Positions 31,761 through 40,215 of a stretch of DNA of 50,479 bases are shown here, in pieces. The notes beneath the pieces are model-generated. The model was not told the origin of the DNA, did no database searches, and worked only from the letters and a program-made list of their open reading frames with translations. Position 1 is the stretch's first letter. The number at the start of each line of letters is the position of its first letter. Made by a program: the position numbers and the translations under genes. The DNA comes from an uncultured Litorivicinus sp. (GTDB taxonomy: Bacteria; Pseudomonadota; Gammaproteobacteria; Pseudomonadales; Litorivicinaceae): contig CALKMT010000123.1 in the NCBI GenBank assembly GCA_938091715.1, forward strand, positions 1 through 50,479. The letters run 5' to 3'.

Positions 31761-32764
31761 AACTGCCCGGGGACTTTTACGCCAAATATTGGCAGCAGGC
31801 CCCGCTGTTTCAGCCAAGCGCTGTCGAGTTGACGGCGCTCACCCCTTCAGTCGATCAACTGTGGCAATGGGCGCAAGTCAGCGATAGTGCGCGGCTAATC
31901 GAGCCGGACGCACATTTTCAAGTGACCTTAAACCCGGACGCTCCGCCACAAGGCCGCCACACCTTGCTGGTGGGTCAAATCGAGCAACTCAGTCGGGCAT
32001 GGGATGACTGGAGCCGTGGGCTGGAGCCCATTGGGCGCTGGAGCTTTGCCGACTTGATGATCAGTCACGCCACCAAAGGCGCAAGCGTCGGGGCCCATCG
32101 CGATCAATACGACGTGTTCCTGATCCAGCTGTCCGGCCAGCGTCAATGGGAGGTCGGCACCCTGGCCGACCGGCAACTGCCCGAAATCGATAGCGGCGGC
32201 TCGCAATTACTCGATGGGTTCAAGCCCCAGGCAAGCTATACCGCCAAGCCCGGGGATCTGTTGTACGTCCCGCCCGGGTGCGGGCACCATGGCGTGGCTT
32301 TGGATGACGACTGCATGACGCTTAGCGTCGGCTATCGGCAGCCCAGCCTGGCTCAGGTCCTCGAACGACTGGCAGAAAACCTGCCCATGCAGCGAGTCAA
32401 CGACCTGCGCGCTCAGCCCCCTGGCATCCAGACCGGGGCCGCGGACGCACTGCGGGCGCAGTTACTTCAGCTGGTGCAAACCCTGCCCGATGCCGACCTG
32501 ATCGAGGCCTGGGCCCTGGCCACCACTCAATTGGCCAATGCCGATTGCGATGCGCATTCCGAGCAGGTTCGCTTTGCCAGCGGGGTTCGCGCCTGTGTGC
32601 TTGATGACCACCACGCAGCCGTTATGGGCGAGCGCTTTAGCCTGACCCCCGACGTCCTGCAGGCCCTGTGTTCGACAGCCGGGTTTGACCTGTCCAGCGC
32701 CTGCGCCGACACCCAGGACAGGATCGAAGAATTCCGAGATGCGGGCTGGCTAGAAGACCGCTAA
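31757..32764 (+). CDS. roxA: Ribosomal protein uL16 arginine 3-hydroxylase RoxA (YcfD), JmjC-type oxygenase
   Basis: The 335-residue protein has the JmjC/cupin Fe(II) site: HRDQYDVFLIQLSGQRQWEVG supplies His and Asp, and CGHHGVAL the distal His. RoxA hydroxylates an arginine of ribosomal protein uL16 using 2-oxoglutarate and oxygen. The C-terminal winged-helix part follows. The start is GTG 31757, overlapping the purB stop. Downstream of purB is the usual place for this gene. Confidence 0.92.
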   Translation: MKLPGDFYAKYWQQAPLFQPSAVELTALTPSVDQLWQWAQVSDSARLIEPDAHFQVTLNPDAPPQGRHTLLVGQIEQLSRAWDDWSRGLEPIGRWSFADLMISHATKGASVGAHRDQYDVFLIQLSGQRQWEVGTLADRQLPEIDSGGSQLLDGFKPQASYTAKPGDLLYVPPGCGHHGVALDDDCMTLSVGYRQPSLAQVLERLAENLPMQRVNDLRAQPPGIQTGAADALRAQLLQLVQTLPDADLIEAWALATTQLANADCDAHSEQVRFASGVRACVLDDHHAAVMGERFSLTPDVLQALCSTAGFDLSSACADTQDRIEEFRDAGWLEDR

Positions 32765-32794
32765 TCTGGCTATGCCCATCAACGCAGAGACCCC

Positions 32795-33217
32795 ATGATG
32801 ATTGCCATACAAGTCGGCCCCTGGAATGAGTTAGGTGCAGATGCCAAGGCCGTACGCACCAGTGTGTTTGTGTACGAGCAAGCCGTCAGTCCCGAGGACG
32901 AATGGGATGCCATGGACGCCGAGTGTCTGCACTTCGTCGCCCGGGACCGCGCGGGCAACGCCATTGGAACGGCGCGACTGTTGCCGGATGGGCACATTGG
33001 ACGAATGGCCGTGCTTGGCGCATTTCGCGGCCAGGGCATTGGTGACGCGCTGTTAAAGAGCGCGATCGATTCAGCCCGCCAGGCCGGACACAACCAAGCC
33101 ATTTTGAACGCGCAACTGACCGCACTGGGCTTTTATCAGCGCCATGGCTTTCAGGCCTATGGCCCGGTTTTCGACGATGCAGGCATCGATCACAAAGCGA
33201 TGAAACTCATCCTGTAA
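32795..33217 (+). CDS. GNAT-family N-acetyltransferase
   Basis: The 140-residue protein is a compact GNAT domain: VRTSVFVYEQAVSPEDEWD, then IGRMAVLGAFRGQGIGDALL, which holds the acetyl-CoA pyrophosphate loop (RGQGIG), and LGFYQRHGFQAYGPVF. It transfers an acetyl group to an unknown amine in the cytoplasm; the N-terminus resembles the ElaA/YjcF subgroup. Two adjacent ATGs (32795 and 32798) are possible starts. The stop overlaps the next gene as TAATG. Confidence 0.88.
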   Translation: MMIAIQVGPWNELGADAKAVRTSVFVYEQAVSPEDEWDAMDAECLHFVARDRAGNAIGTARLLPDGHIGRMAVLGAFRGQGIGDALLKSAIDSARQAGHNQAILNAQLTALGFYQRHGFQAYGPVFDDAGIDHKAMKLIL

Positions 33218-33894
33218 TGCTGCTGCACATCGAGGTTGAGAACAGTTGGGCCTGGCCCCTGGTGGTGGCCAATCTGAGTGTCGCGGGAATCGCACTGTGG
33301 GCACTGATTTCAACCCGATTGCAGCGGGTCGCACTAACCGCCGATGCCTGGCCTTTGGGAATCATGGGGCTGGCTCAATTGGCCCTACCCCATATGGCCG
33401 GCGGCATTGTCGAAGGGTTGTCGTTTTATCCGCTGCTAACCGGACTGAGTGCCCTGATGTTTGGCTTCCGTTACAGCCTGCTGATTGCGCTGATGACCCA
33501 GGTGCTAAATGTCCTGGCCGGGCTTGGGCACTTTGACACCCTAGGGCTGTCAATTTGGGCCACGCATCTGATCCCAACGCTGTGGATTCTGACGTTTCTG
33601 GCCTTGGCACAGCGGGTGTGGCAGCGAAACTTATTCGTCTATGTGTTGGTCAACGGTTTCTTTGGCGCCGCCTTTGCTGTGGTGTTCACTCAGCTATTCT
33701 GCGTGCTCAGCCTGATGGCCCTGGGCGCATTCGAGTGGAGCTATCTGTCGCGGTATTTCTTACCCTTTGGCTTGATGATGACCTTTCCTGAGGGTTTTAT
33801 CACCGGGGCCTTTTTAACCATGTTGGTGCTGTACCGGCCCGAATGGCTGTACACCTTTCGCGATTCGGTTTACCAGATGTCCAAAGGGCCTTAG
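33217..33894 (+). CDS. CbiM-like energy-coupling-factor permease component
   Basis: The 225-residue protein is all membrane helices (about six) and ends with FPEGFITGAFLTMLVLYRPEWLYTF, characteristic of the proteobacterial CbiM-like 'energy-coupling factor permease' group. PHMAGGIVEGLSFYPLL is another typical block. Such proteins are thought to bind or carry Co or Ni, but the ATPase and transmembrane ECF partners are absent here. The start shares TAATG with the GNAT gene, and the stop overlaps aceK's by 4 bases (TTAG). Confidence 0.75.
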   Translation: MLLHIEVENSWAWPLVVANLSVAGIALWALISTRLQRVALTADAWPLGIMGLAQLALPHMAGGIVEGLSFYPLLTGLSALMFGFRYSLLIALMTQVLNVLAGLGHFDTLGLSIWATHLIPTLWILTFLALAQRVWQRNLFVYVLVNGFFGAAFAVVFTQLFCVLSLMALGAFEWSYLSRYFLPFGLMMTFPEGFITGAFLTMLVLYRPEWLYTFRDSVYQMSKGP

Positions 33895-35621
33895 ATCGAC
33901 CAGTTAAACGCCCCACGATGGTCACTGCGATAGGGGAAGAAGTCCATCAGGTGCCCCTCTTTAATGGCCTGCTGCGTCGACTGCCACCACTTGGGATCAA
34001 AGATCTCGGGGTGCAAGCGCTGGAAGATCTCACGGGGGCGCTTGTCGGTGAACAGAAACGTTGGAAACTCTTCAGGAAATACGTCATTGACCCCGACGGA
34101 ATACCAGGGCTCCGCGGCCATTTCCTGCTCCGGCGTCATGGCCACCGGCACCTTGCGGAAATTCACCTCGGTCAGATACACGATCTCGTCGTAGTCGTAA
34201 AACACCACCCGCCCGTGACGGGTCACACCAAAGTTTTTCAGCAGCATGTCCCCGGCAAAAATATTCGCCGCGGCCATTTGTTTAATGGCCCAGCCATAAT
34301 CGTCCAGTACCGGCTCCCAGGTATCCTCGGGCGCGTCGTTCAACCAAATATTCAGCGGCGTCATTCGGCGCTCGGTGTAGCAGTGACGAATGATGACCTC
34401 GTCGCCGTCGAATTCGATCGAGCTGGCACAGGTGGCCTGCAGTTCAGCCAGCAACGCGTCGTCAAATCGGTCCCGTGCAAAACGCAGGTTAAAGAACTCT
34501 TGGGTGTCCGCCATTCGGCCGACTCGGTCGTGTACCTTGACTAACTGATACGAGCGTTTGACCGCGTCCCGGCTCATCATTTTGCTGGGGCCAAATTTGT
34601 CTTTGATCAGCTTAAAGACCACCGGCAAGCTGGGCAGAGTAAACACGGCCATCACCAATCCGCGAATGCCCGGGGCCTCGACGAACGCATCGTCGGTCTG
34701 GCCTAGGTGCGATTTCAGATCCCGAATCAGCTGCGTCTTGCCGTGTTTGTAAAAGCCGATAGAGGTGTACAGCTCGTGGCGCGCCTTGTCCGGCATCATG
34801 CCCTGCAAAAAGTCGACAAACTCGGCAGGCATCGGTACGTCGACCATGAAATAAGCCCGGGTAAAGCTGAAGATCACCGAGGCCTGATCCGAATCCATCA
34901 CCACTGCATCCACTCGGATTTGGCCCTCGTCGTTCACCAAGGCGATCACCAGGGGAATAACCTGCCCATCGGAGACGAATCGACCCACAATGTAGGCCCC
35001 TTTGTTGCGATAGAAAACGCTCTTTAGCGTTTCTAAGCGGGCATCAATTCCCGCCATCATGTCCTGTGAAACGTGGGTCTCAAGGGTTTTGACCAAACGC
35101 GCCCGGTCCCGACTGCGCGCGGCATAGGGCAGATCAAAGGCATAATCGTCTAGCAACTGATCAAAGGCGTCGTCAGGGCCACGGCTCAGGCCGTACTGCA
35201 TGGCGATGCCCTGGCTTGAGGTCCCCTGCAACATGCCACTGAACCAGGAATCCAAGAACGCCAGATCGTCGGCCTGGGTACGGTGGTCAAACAGGCGGCC
35301 AAAAATCGAGTTGAAAAAGGTCTCGGCCAGCTCGGGGTCCGTGCGCTCGCTGATCATCGTTAGGTACAGGGCGCGAGTCTCGCGCCAGACCGAAACGCTG
35401 AGATTTTCGCTACCGACCCGAGAGCGCAGGGTGTCAGAGACGTCTTTGACACTGCTTTCGTAAAGCTCAATCCGGTCGGCCGCGGCTTGTTGTACGCCAC
35501 TCCAGTCCTGGCGAGAAAAACGATCCGGCGCACCCAGCGTGATTTTCACGAATTGATGACGATAAGACGCAAAACCGTCCAAGATCGTTTGTGCCACTTG
35601 GCGAGGGGAAAATAAACGCAC
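33891..35621 (-). CDS. aceK: Isocitrate dehydrogenase kinase/phosphatase AceK
   Basis: The 576-residue protein matches AceK (E. coli 578 aa). Motifs include GRLFDHRTQADDLAFLDSWF-like N-terminal blocks, GLVMAVFTLPSLPVVFKLIK for the nucleotide site, FGPSKMMSRDAVKRSYQLVK, AGDMLLKNFGVTRHGRVVFYD with the catalytic Asp, and PRYP-like EPWYSVG. It phosphorylates and dephosphorylates Icd to divert isocitrate to the glyoxylate shunt. GTG 35621 is chosen because AAAGGA lies about 6 bases upstream and the length then fits the family. Neither aceA nor aceB is adjacent, but its target gene icd is 6 kb away. Confidence 0.95.
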   Translation of the reverse strand: MRLFSPRQVAQTILDGFASYRHQFVKITLGAPDRFSRQDWSGVQQAAADRIELYESSVKDVSDTLRSRVGSENLSVSVWRETRALYLTMISERTDPELAETFFNSIFGRLFDHRTQADDLAFLDSWFSGMLQGTSSQGIAMQYGLSRGPDDAFDQLLDDYAFDLPYAARSRDRARLVKTLETHVSQDMMAGIDARLETLKSVFYRNKGAYIVGRFVSDGQVIPLVIALVNDEGQIRVDAVVMDSDQASVIFSFTRAYFMVDVPMPAEFVDFLQGMMPDKARHELYTSIGFYKHGKTQLIRDLKSHLGQTDDAFVEAPGIRGLVMAVFTLPSLPVVFKLIKDKFGPSKMMSRDAVKRSYQLVKVHDRVGRMADTQEFFNLRFARDRFDDALLAELQATCASSIEFDGDEVIIRHCYTERRMTPLNIWLNDAPEDTWEPVLDDYGWAIKQMAAANIFAGDMLLKNFGVTRHGRVVFYDYDEIVYLTEVNFRKVPVAMTPEQEMAAEPWYSVGVNDVFPEEFPTFLFTDKRPREIFQRLHPEIFDPKWWQSTQQAIKEGHLMDFFPYRSDHRGAFNWSI

Positions 35622-35769
35622 AGCTAATCCTTTGAGTACTGTCCTGAACCCTACCAAGGAGCACAAGACTCGTGAAATCCCGACCAAAGTCCATGCCTGG
35701 GACAAGGGTGCCTGTCGGTGCAGTCCCCAACGTGGTTATAACAAGGATTCCCTAACCGAGGACCTAATC

Positions 35770-36630
35770 ATGGAAGCCACTGGATTTGATGTGAGTGCTT
35801 TTTCGACAAATTACTTGGCGCCTTTCGCCATAAACCTGCTGGTCGCCAGCATCATCTTTGTGTTGGGTCGCTGGCTGGCCGGGGCACTGCGGTCCCTGAC
35901 CTCGCGTTTACTGTGCCGCAAGGCCGATGCCGATCCAATGCTGATTTCATTCATCAGCAGCATTGTGTACGGCTTGGTGCTAACGGTGGTGGTGATCGCT
36001 GCGCTGGGCCGACTGGGCGTGCAAACCGCCTCCCTGGTCGCAGTGGTGGGTGCGGCCGGCTTGGCGATTGGCTTGGCCTTGCAGGGCTCACTGGCGAACT
36101 TTGCCGCAGGCGTCATGCTGTTGATTTTCAAACCCTTTCGCCAAGGAGACTTCGTCGAGGCCGGGGGCAGCAGCGGCGTGATCGAGACGATCGGCATTTT
36201 CTCGACCACCCTGCGTAGCGGCGACAACCGCCAGATCATCGTGCCCAATGGCGGTATCTATGGCGGTACCATTACCAACTATTCGGCCAAGGACACCCGG
36301 CGCATCGACCTCACCTTTGGCATCAGCTATTCAGCGGACATCCTAAAAGCCAAAGAGGTGTTGAGCGATTTAATTCAGACCGATCCCCGCATCCTGCGCG
36401 ACCCGGAACCGGTCATTGCCGTGGGCAATTTAGGCGACAGTTCGGTGGATTTGGTGGTGCGTCCTTGGGTGGCGACCGCCGACTATTGGGCTGTCATGTT
36501 CGACTTGAATGAGCGGATCAAGATGGCCTTTGACCAACATGGGATCGACATTCCCTTTCCCACGATGGACATCAAGCTGCCTGAGGTTGCTCACATGGGC
36601 CTTGCCAAGGCGCAGCGCGAGGAAGCCTAA
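35770..36630 (+). CDS. mscS: Small-conductance mechanosensitive channel MscS
   Basis: The 286-residue protein equals E. coli MscS in length. It has three membrane helices, the pore helix GAAGLAIGLALQGSLANFAAG, then the cytoplasmic beta domain (FVEAGGSSGVIETIGIFSTT, VPNGGIYGGTITNYS). It opens under membrane tension to release solutes in hypo-osmotic shock. ATG 35770 has GAGGA 7 bases upstream; the frame is open to 35632 but has no such site. It is divergent from aceK. Confidence 0.94.
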   Translation: MEATGFDVSAFSTNYLAPFAINLLVASIIFVLGRWLAGALRSLTSRLLCRKADADPMLISFISSIVYGLVLTVVVIAALGRLGVQTASLVAVVGAAGLAIGLALQGSLANFAAGVMLLIFKPFRQGDFVEAGGSSGVIETIGIFSTTLRSGDNRQIIVPNGGIYGGTITNYSAKDTRRIDLTFGISYSADILKAKEVLSDLIQTDPRILRDPEPVIAVGNLGDSSVDLVVRPWVATADYWAVMFDLNERIKMAFDQHGIDIPFPTMDIKLPEVAHMGLAKAQREEA

Positions 36631-36634
36631 GCCG

Positions 36635-37252
36635 CTAGCCGGCGTTCCATTCCGGGAGGTCTTGGCCCGCCAGCCATTGCGTCTCGGCTAGGGTGTCGGC
36701 CCGCCCCAGTAGTTCGTTGCGCAGGGTCAGGCGATCAAAACGCTGCAACTGATCGGTTTGCAGCGCGTTCAGTCGCAGGCACTGCGCCTGCTTCGGGCTC
36801 GGCGGCAGTTGGCTCAGAAACTCCGCGGCCAGGTCTTGATCGTTCAAGGATTCAGAGCGCAACAAAGGCATGAGCACAGCGATTTTCTGCTCGCCTGAGA
36901 GCGGCTCAAAATACCCCCGGCGCCAACCGCTGCGTGCCAATCGAATTGCTCGCTCGTCGCCGGCCAAAGATTGCACCTGACCGCGCCACGCGTGGCGAGG
37001 CAATTGATCCAGCAGGATGATCAATGCCAGGCGCGATTCGCTCTCGCTTTCCCAGTCCTTTAACCCCCCAGCCAGGGCCTTGGTCAGTGCGGGTCCAAAC
37101 AGGCGTGAGACCTCAGAATCCCAATCAGGGCCTAGCCCCAACCAGGGTCGATGGAGGGTCTGAGTCGTTATCGAATCGCCGGATGGGGAAAACCAAAAAT
37201 CGAGAACGGCCCGGGGCTGAATGTCGGGCACCAGTGCTGCTGAACTAAGCAT
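36635..37252 (-). CDS. DUF924-family protein
   Basis: The 205-residue helical protein has DUF924 features: VLDFWFSPS at the N-terminus, RLALIILLDQLPRHAWRG and YFEPLSGEQKIAVLMPLL. The family has a TPR-like all-helical fold and no established activity. It is cytoplasmic, with no signal peptide, and converges on mscS with a 4-bp gap. ATG 37252 is accepted as start; function unknown. Confidence 0.85.
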   Translation of the reverse strand: MLSSAALVPDIQPRAVLDFWFSPSGDSITTQTLHRPWLGLGPDWDSEVSRLFGPALTKALAGGLKDWESESESRLALIILLDQLPRHAWRGQVQSLAGDERAIRLARSGWRRGYFEPLSGEQKIAVLMPLLRSESLNDQDLAAEFLSQLPPSPKQAQCLRLNALQTDQLQRFDRLTLRNELLGRADTLAETQWLAGQDLPEWNAG

Positions 37253-37298
37253 CGCGGCATTATTTCATGCCTAGCTTGTTTGGCTATTCGTCCTTAGG

Positions 37299-38042
37299 TT
37301 AAGGCTGAAAACCCGTCAGAGTGACCGCCTCACGGCCGGTGGCCCCAAGGTTACGCACACGAATGGGCAGGCCCTGCAACAGCTGACTCAGGCGCGCGCT
37401 CAATGCCTCGGCCCGGCGATTTAATTCGCCCACGGGCTGATCGCCCCCGGTCTCGACCTGAAGCACCCAGTCAAGCTCAGGCTGAGCCTGGACTCGCGCG
37501 CGCAAAGCCGGTTGATCCAACAGGCCCGGGGATTTCGGGTCAACCGACAAGGCCAGGGCAACCCCGACGCTGGCCTGAGCGTCCACCACCCGTTCTAGAT
37601 GGGCGTAAATCTCTTGGTTGCCTCGCTCGATCACGTACAGCGTCTGCCAGCCCCCGGGGAGGGCCACCGCCTGATAGCGCTGAAATCGATCCCGTCCGTA
37701 CAACTGTCGGATTCCGTATAGGTTGTTGGCCCACAAATTCGAGCGGCCACAGGCCCGTGCCTCGCACTCAAACGCAGGCTGCGTTTGTTTGAGCTGAGTA
37801 AACACTGAGTCCACATCGCTGTCCCTCGGCATTTTCAGGGTCAGACGTTCCCGGGTACCCGACAGCACCTCGACACGGTCCACACGAATATCCCGGCCCG
37901 AGTCCTGCAAGGCGCTTAATGGAACCCGGTAGTCCTCGACCGCGGAGCTGGAGCGCTCCACGACTTGTGCCCGTGGCGGCAAATCAAGGTTAAACGCCCA
38001 AGCGGGCGTCGCGAGTAGCGCCATCAACGAGAATAATTTCAT
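37299..38042 (-). CDS. DUF4892-type periplasmic protein
   Basis: The 247-residue protein has a signal peptide, MKLFSLMALLATPAWAF, and the DUF4892 block FECEARACGRSNLWANNLYGI with a CxxxxC pair. It then has a region resembling an OmpA-like domain (ASVGVALALSVDPKS and later LNRRAEALSARLSQLL). The function is unknown; periplasmic or outer-membrane location is inferred. It lies downstream of the alpha/beta hydrolase on the same strand, 31 bp away. Confidence 0.8.
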   Translation of the reverse strand: MKLFSLMALLATPAWAFNLDLPPRAQVVERSSSAVEDYRVPLSALQDSGRDIRVDRVEVLSGTRERLTLKMPRDSDVDSVFTQLKQTQPAFECEARACGRSNLWANNLYGIRQLYGRDRFQRYQAVALPGGWQTLYVIERGNQEIYAHLERVVDAQASVGVALALSVDPKSPGLLDQPALRARVQAQPELDWVLQVETGGDQPVGELNRRAEALSARLSQLLQGLPIRVRNLGATGREAVTLTGFQP

Positions 38043-38073
38043 ACCCCGTTAGTGGGCATGGCGAGGGCGTTGT

Positions 38074-38883
38074 TCAATGGACTTGATTGAACCAATCGGC
38101 CAGGGCGTGGACCTGCTCAGGATCCAAATGAACGTGATGATCGCCGGCGAGTTCCCTGACTTGGATGTCCTTGATCCAGGCAGTGCGCCGCTCCAGCATG
38201 GGACTGCGATACAACATTCCACGGTCCGCCACGGCCAGCCGGACCGGACAATCAATCGATTGCAAACAGGACTGAACTTGCTGCTCGGTCATTTTTAGGG
38301 CGCTGGGATGGCGTAACTTAGGATCCGCACGCCAGACATAACCGCCCTCGACCGGAGCCATTCCCCGTTCAATCACCGGATAAATGGCATCCGCCGCAAC
38401 CGGCGACACGCCCTTTTCCGAGCGAACCCGAGCCGCCACTTTTAAGCTGGGGTAAGGGCGTGGCGAGCGTTGGGGTTGATTAGCCATGGCCGCTCGTCGG
38501 ATTTGGTCCCGCGCATTCAGATGCAACTCTGTCCAAGGGCCCAGCCCTTCGATCAAATCCACCGAGCGCGTCCATTCGGGGAAGCAACCGGCAAACAGAC
38601 AGGCAATGCCTGCGCCCATCGAATGCCCCAGCAAATGCACCGGTTGACCCAGCTCGCTGACAATGCCCAGTAGGTCGCTAACAGAATCCCAAATATGATA
38701 GCCGCCGAGCACGTGCTCAGAGTGCCCGTGGCCACGCAAATCTAAGGCCATCACCTGGCCCGTCAATAACGGAGCAAGGCGAGTCCAGGTAGCCGCGTTA
38801 TCCAACCAGCCGTGCAAGGCCAGCCGGGGCTCGCCATTGCCCCAACTCAATCCAGCGATCGCAGGCTGGCGCTCAGAAAACAC
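38074..38883 (-). CDS. Alpha/beta hydrolase
   Basis: The 269-residue protein is an alpha/beta hydrolase: ALHGWLDNAATW oxyanion loop, LDLRGHGHS, nucleophile elbow GHSMGA and a His in GDHHVHLDPEQV. The group resembles MhpC/serine-hydrolase-like esterases; the substrate is unknown. The start is GTG 38883, which shares a base with the sixA stop (TAGTG); an upstream in-frame ATG at 39030 lies inside sixA and is rejected. Cytoplasmic. Confidence 0.87.
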   Translation of the reverse strand: MFSERQPAIAGLSWGNGEPRLALHGWLDNAATWTRLAPLLTGQVMALDLRGHGHSEHVLGGYHIWDSVSDLLGIVSELGQPVHLLGHSMGAGIACLFAGCFPEWTRSVDLIEGLGPWTELHLNARDQIRRAAMANQPQRSPRPYPSLKVAARVRSEKGVSPVAADAIYPVIERGMAPVEGGYVWRADPKLRHPSALKMTEQQVQSCLQSIDCPVRLAVADRGMLYRSPMLERRTAWIKDIQVRELAGDHHVHLDPEQVHALADWFNQVH

Positions 38884-39320
38884 TATTGGGGACAAAAGGT
38901 CTGCTCCATTGTCATCCAATCTGCCGCCAACCAGTCGCCCGTTAGGACAAATACCGCTCCGGTCGGCACACTGGGCTGCTGCAAGCTCCAGCGATATACC
39001 AAGCGACCCAGAATCGGTTGATGAAAGCACACCAGGTAACCCTCAAACTCACGTAACGCCGACTCGGCCCTCTCGGGCAAGCTGTCTGGCGTCAGCGCCT
39101 GTTCCGTGGTGACACTTAGGCCCAGTCCGGCCGCACAGATGTGCGCAGTTTGTTGAGCGCGCAGATAAGGACTCGCCACAATGCCTTGGATCGGCCACGC
39201 GGATTGGCGCAACCAATCCAAGCTTTGTTGGACTTCGGCTCGGCCCCGCACCGACAGCGGTCGCAGCGCATCGCTGGGCGCCTGGTGTTCCGCCTCGCCA
39301 TGGCGCATTAGCACAATCAT
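38883..39320 (-). CDS. sixA: Phosphohistidine phosphatase SixA-like protein
   Basis: The 145-residue protein has the histidine-phosphatase signature LMRHGEAE at its N-terminus, SPYLRAQQTA with the second phosphate Arg, and VCFHQPILGRLVYR with the second His (normally GHxP; here HQP). SixA removes phosphate from histidine of phosphotransfer proteins, in E. coli acting on the PTS-Ntr carrier NPr. It is translationally coupled to the alpha/beta hydrolase. The divergent region to xthA is 82 bp. Confidence 0.85.
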   Translation of the reverse strand: MIVLMRHGEAEHQAPSDALRPLSVRGRAEVQQSLDWLRQSAWPIQGIVASPYLRAQQTAHICAAGLGLSVTTEQALTPDSLPERAESALREFEGYLVCFHQPILGRLVYRWSLQQPSVPTGAVFVLTGDWLAADWMTMEQTFCPQ

Positions 39321-39402
39321 TTAAATCCATCCCAAACACATCGGTGTGACAATGCATTAGACTCGACTGCCATCTCAAGTCGACAATCAAATAAGGTGCT
39401 AC

Positions 39403-40215
39403 ATGCGCATTGTCTCGTTCAACATTAATGGCGTCCGTGCCCGCCCACATCAGGTCGAGGCCGTGGTGTCCGAATTGCAACCCGACGTTATTGGTTTTCA
39501 AGAAACCAAGGTCCACGACGATCAGTTCCCGTTCGAGACGTTTGAACACCTGGGCTACCACATGGACATCCACGGCCAAAAAGGCCACTACGGCGTAGCC
39601 ATGTTCTCCAAGCACAAGCCCTTAGCCGTTCGTAAAGGCTGGATCACCGACGACGAGGATGCGCAAAAACGCATGATCATGGCGGATTATCCCATGGCCG
39701 ATGGGCGGGTATTGACCGTGATGAACGGCTACTTTCCCCAGGGCGAGGCGCGCAAACACGAGACCAAATTCCCGGCCAAAGAAAAATTCTATGCCGATCT
39801 GATGGCGGAACTGGATTCACGCGGCACGGACAACCCCGTCGTGGTCATGGGGGATTTTAATATCTCGCCTGCGGACATCGACATCGGTATCGGCGAGCCC
39901 AATCGCCTGCGCTGGCTAAAGCAAGGCAAGTGCAGCTTTTTGCCCGAGGAGCGCGAGTGGTACGACGCCGTTAAAGGCCGCGGACTGGTCGATGCTTGGC
40001 GCGTGCTGCACCCGACCAAAGACGACAAGTTCAGCTGGTTTGACTATCGCAGTCGCGGCTTTGAAGACGACCCCAAGCGCGGCCTTAGAATTGATCATCA
40101 CCTGGTCAGTCAATCCATCGCCGACAAGATTACCGATGCGGGTATCAGCTATTCGATCCGTGGCATGGAAAAGCCCTCGGATCACTGCCCAATTTGGATT
40201 GACCTGGACGTTTAA
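39403..40215 (+). CDS. xthA: Exodeoxyribonuclease III
   Basis: The 270-residue protein matches XthA (268 aa): FNINGVRARPHQ with the metal-binding Asn, FQETKVHDDQFP with the metal-binding Glu, MNGYFPQGE, MGDFNISPADIDIG with Asp and Asn, LRIDHHL, and the C-terminal SDHCPIW with Asp-His. It is an AP endonuclease and 3'-5' exonuclease of base excision repair. Its stop overlaps the methyltransferase gene stop by 4 bases (TTAA). Confidence 0.95.
   Translation: MRIVSFNINGVRARPHQVEAVVSELQPDVIGFQETKVHDDQFPFETFEHLGYHMDIHGQKGHYGVAMFSKHKPLAVRKGWITDDEDAQKRMIMADYPMADGRVLTVMNGYFPQGEARKHETKFPAKEKFYADLMAELDSRGTDNPVVVMGDFNISPADIDIGIGEPNRLRWLKQGKCSFLPEEREWYDAVKGRGLVDAWRVLHPTKDDKFSWFDYRSRGFEDDPKRGLRIDHHLVSQSIADKITDAGISYSIRGMEKPSDHCPIWIDLDV

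Noticed and set aside
35622..35769. Upstream extensions of aceK and mscS that overlap each other
   Set aside because: Both families' normal lengths and ribosome sites place the starts at 35621 and 35770, leaving a normal divergent promoter.
38884..39030. N-terminal extension of the alpha/beta hydrolase into sixA
   Set aside because: It is an out-of-frame reading of sixA; the coupled GTG at 38883 gives a normal-length hydrolase.
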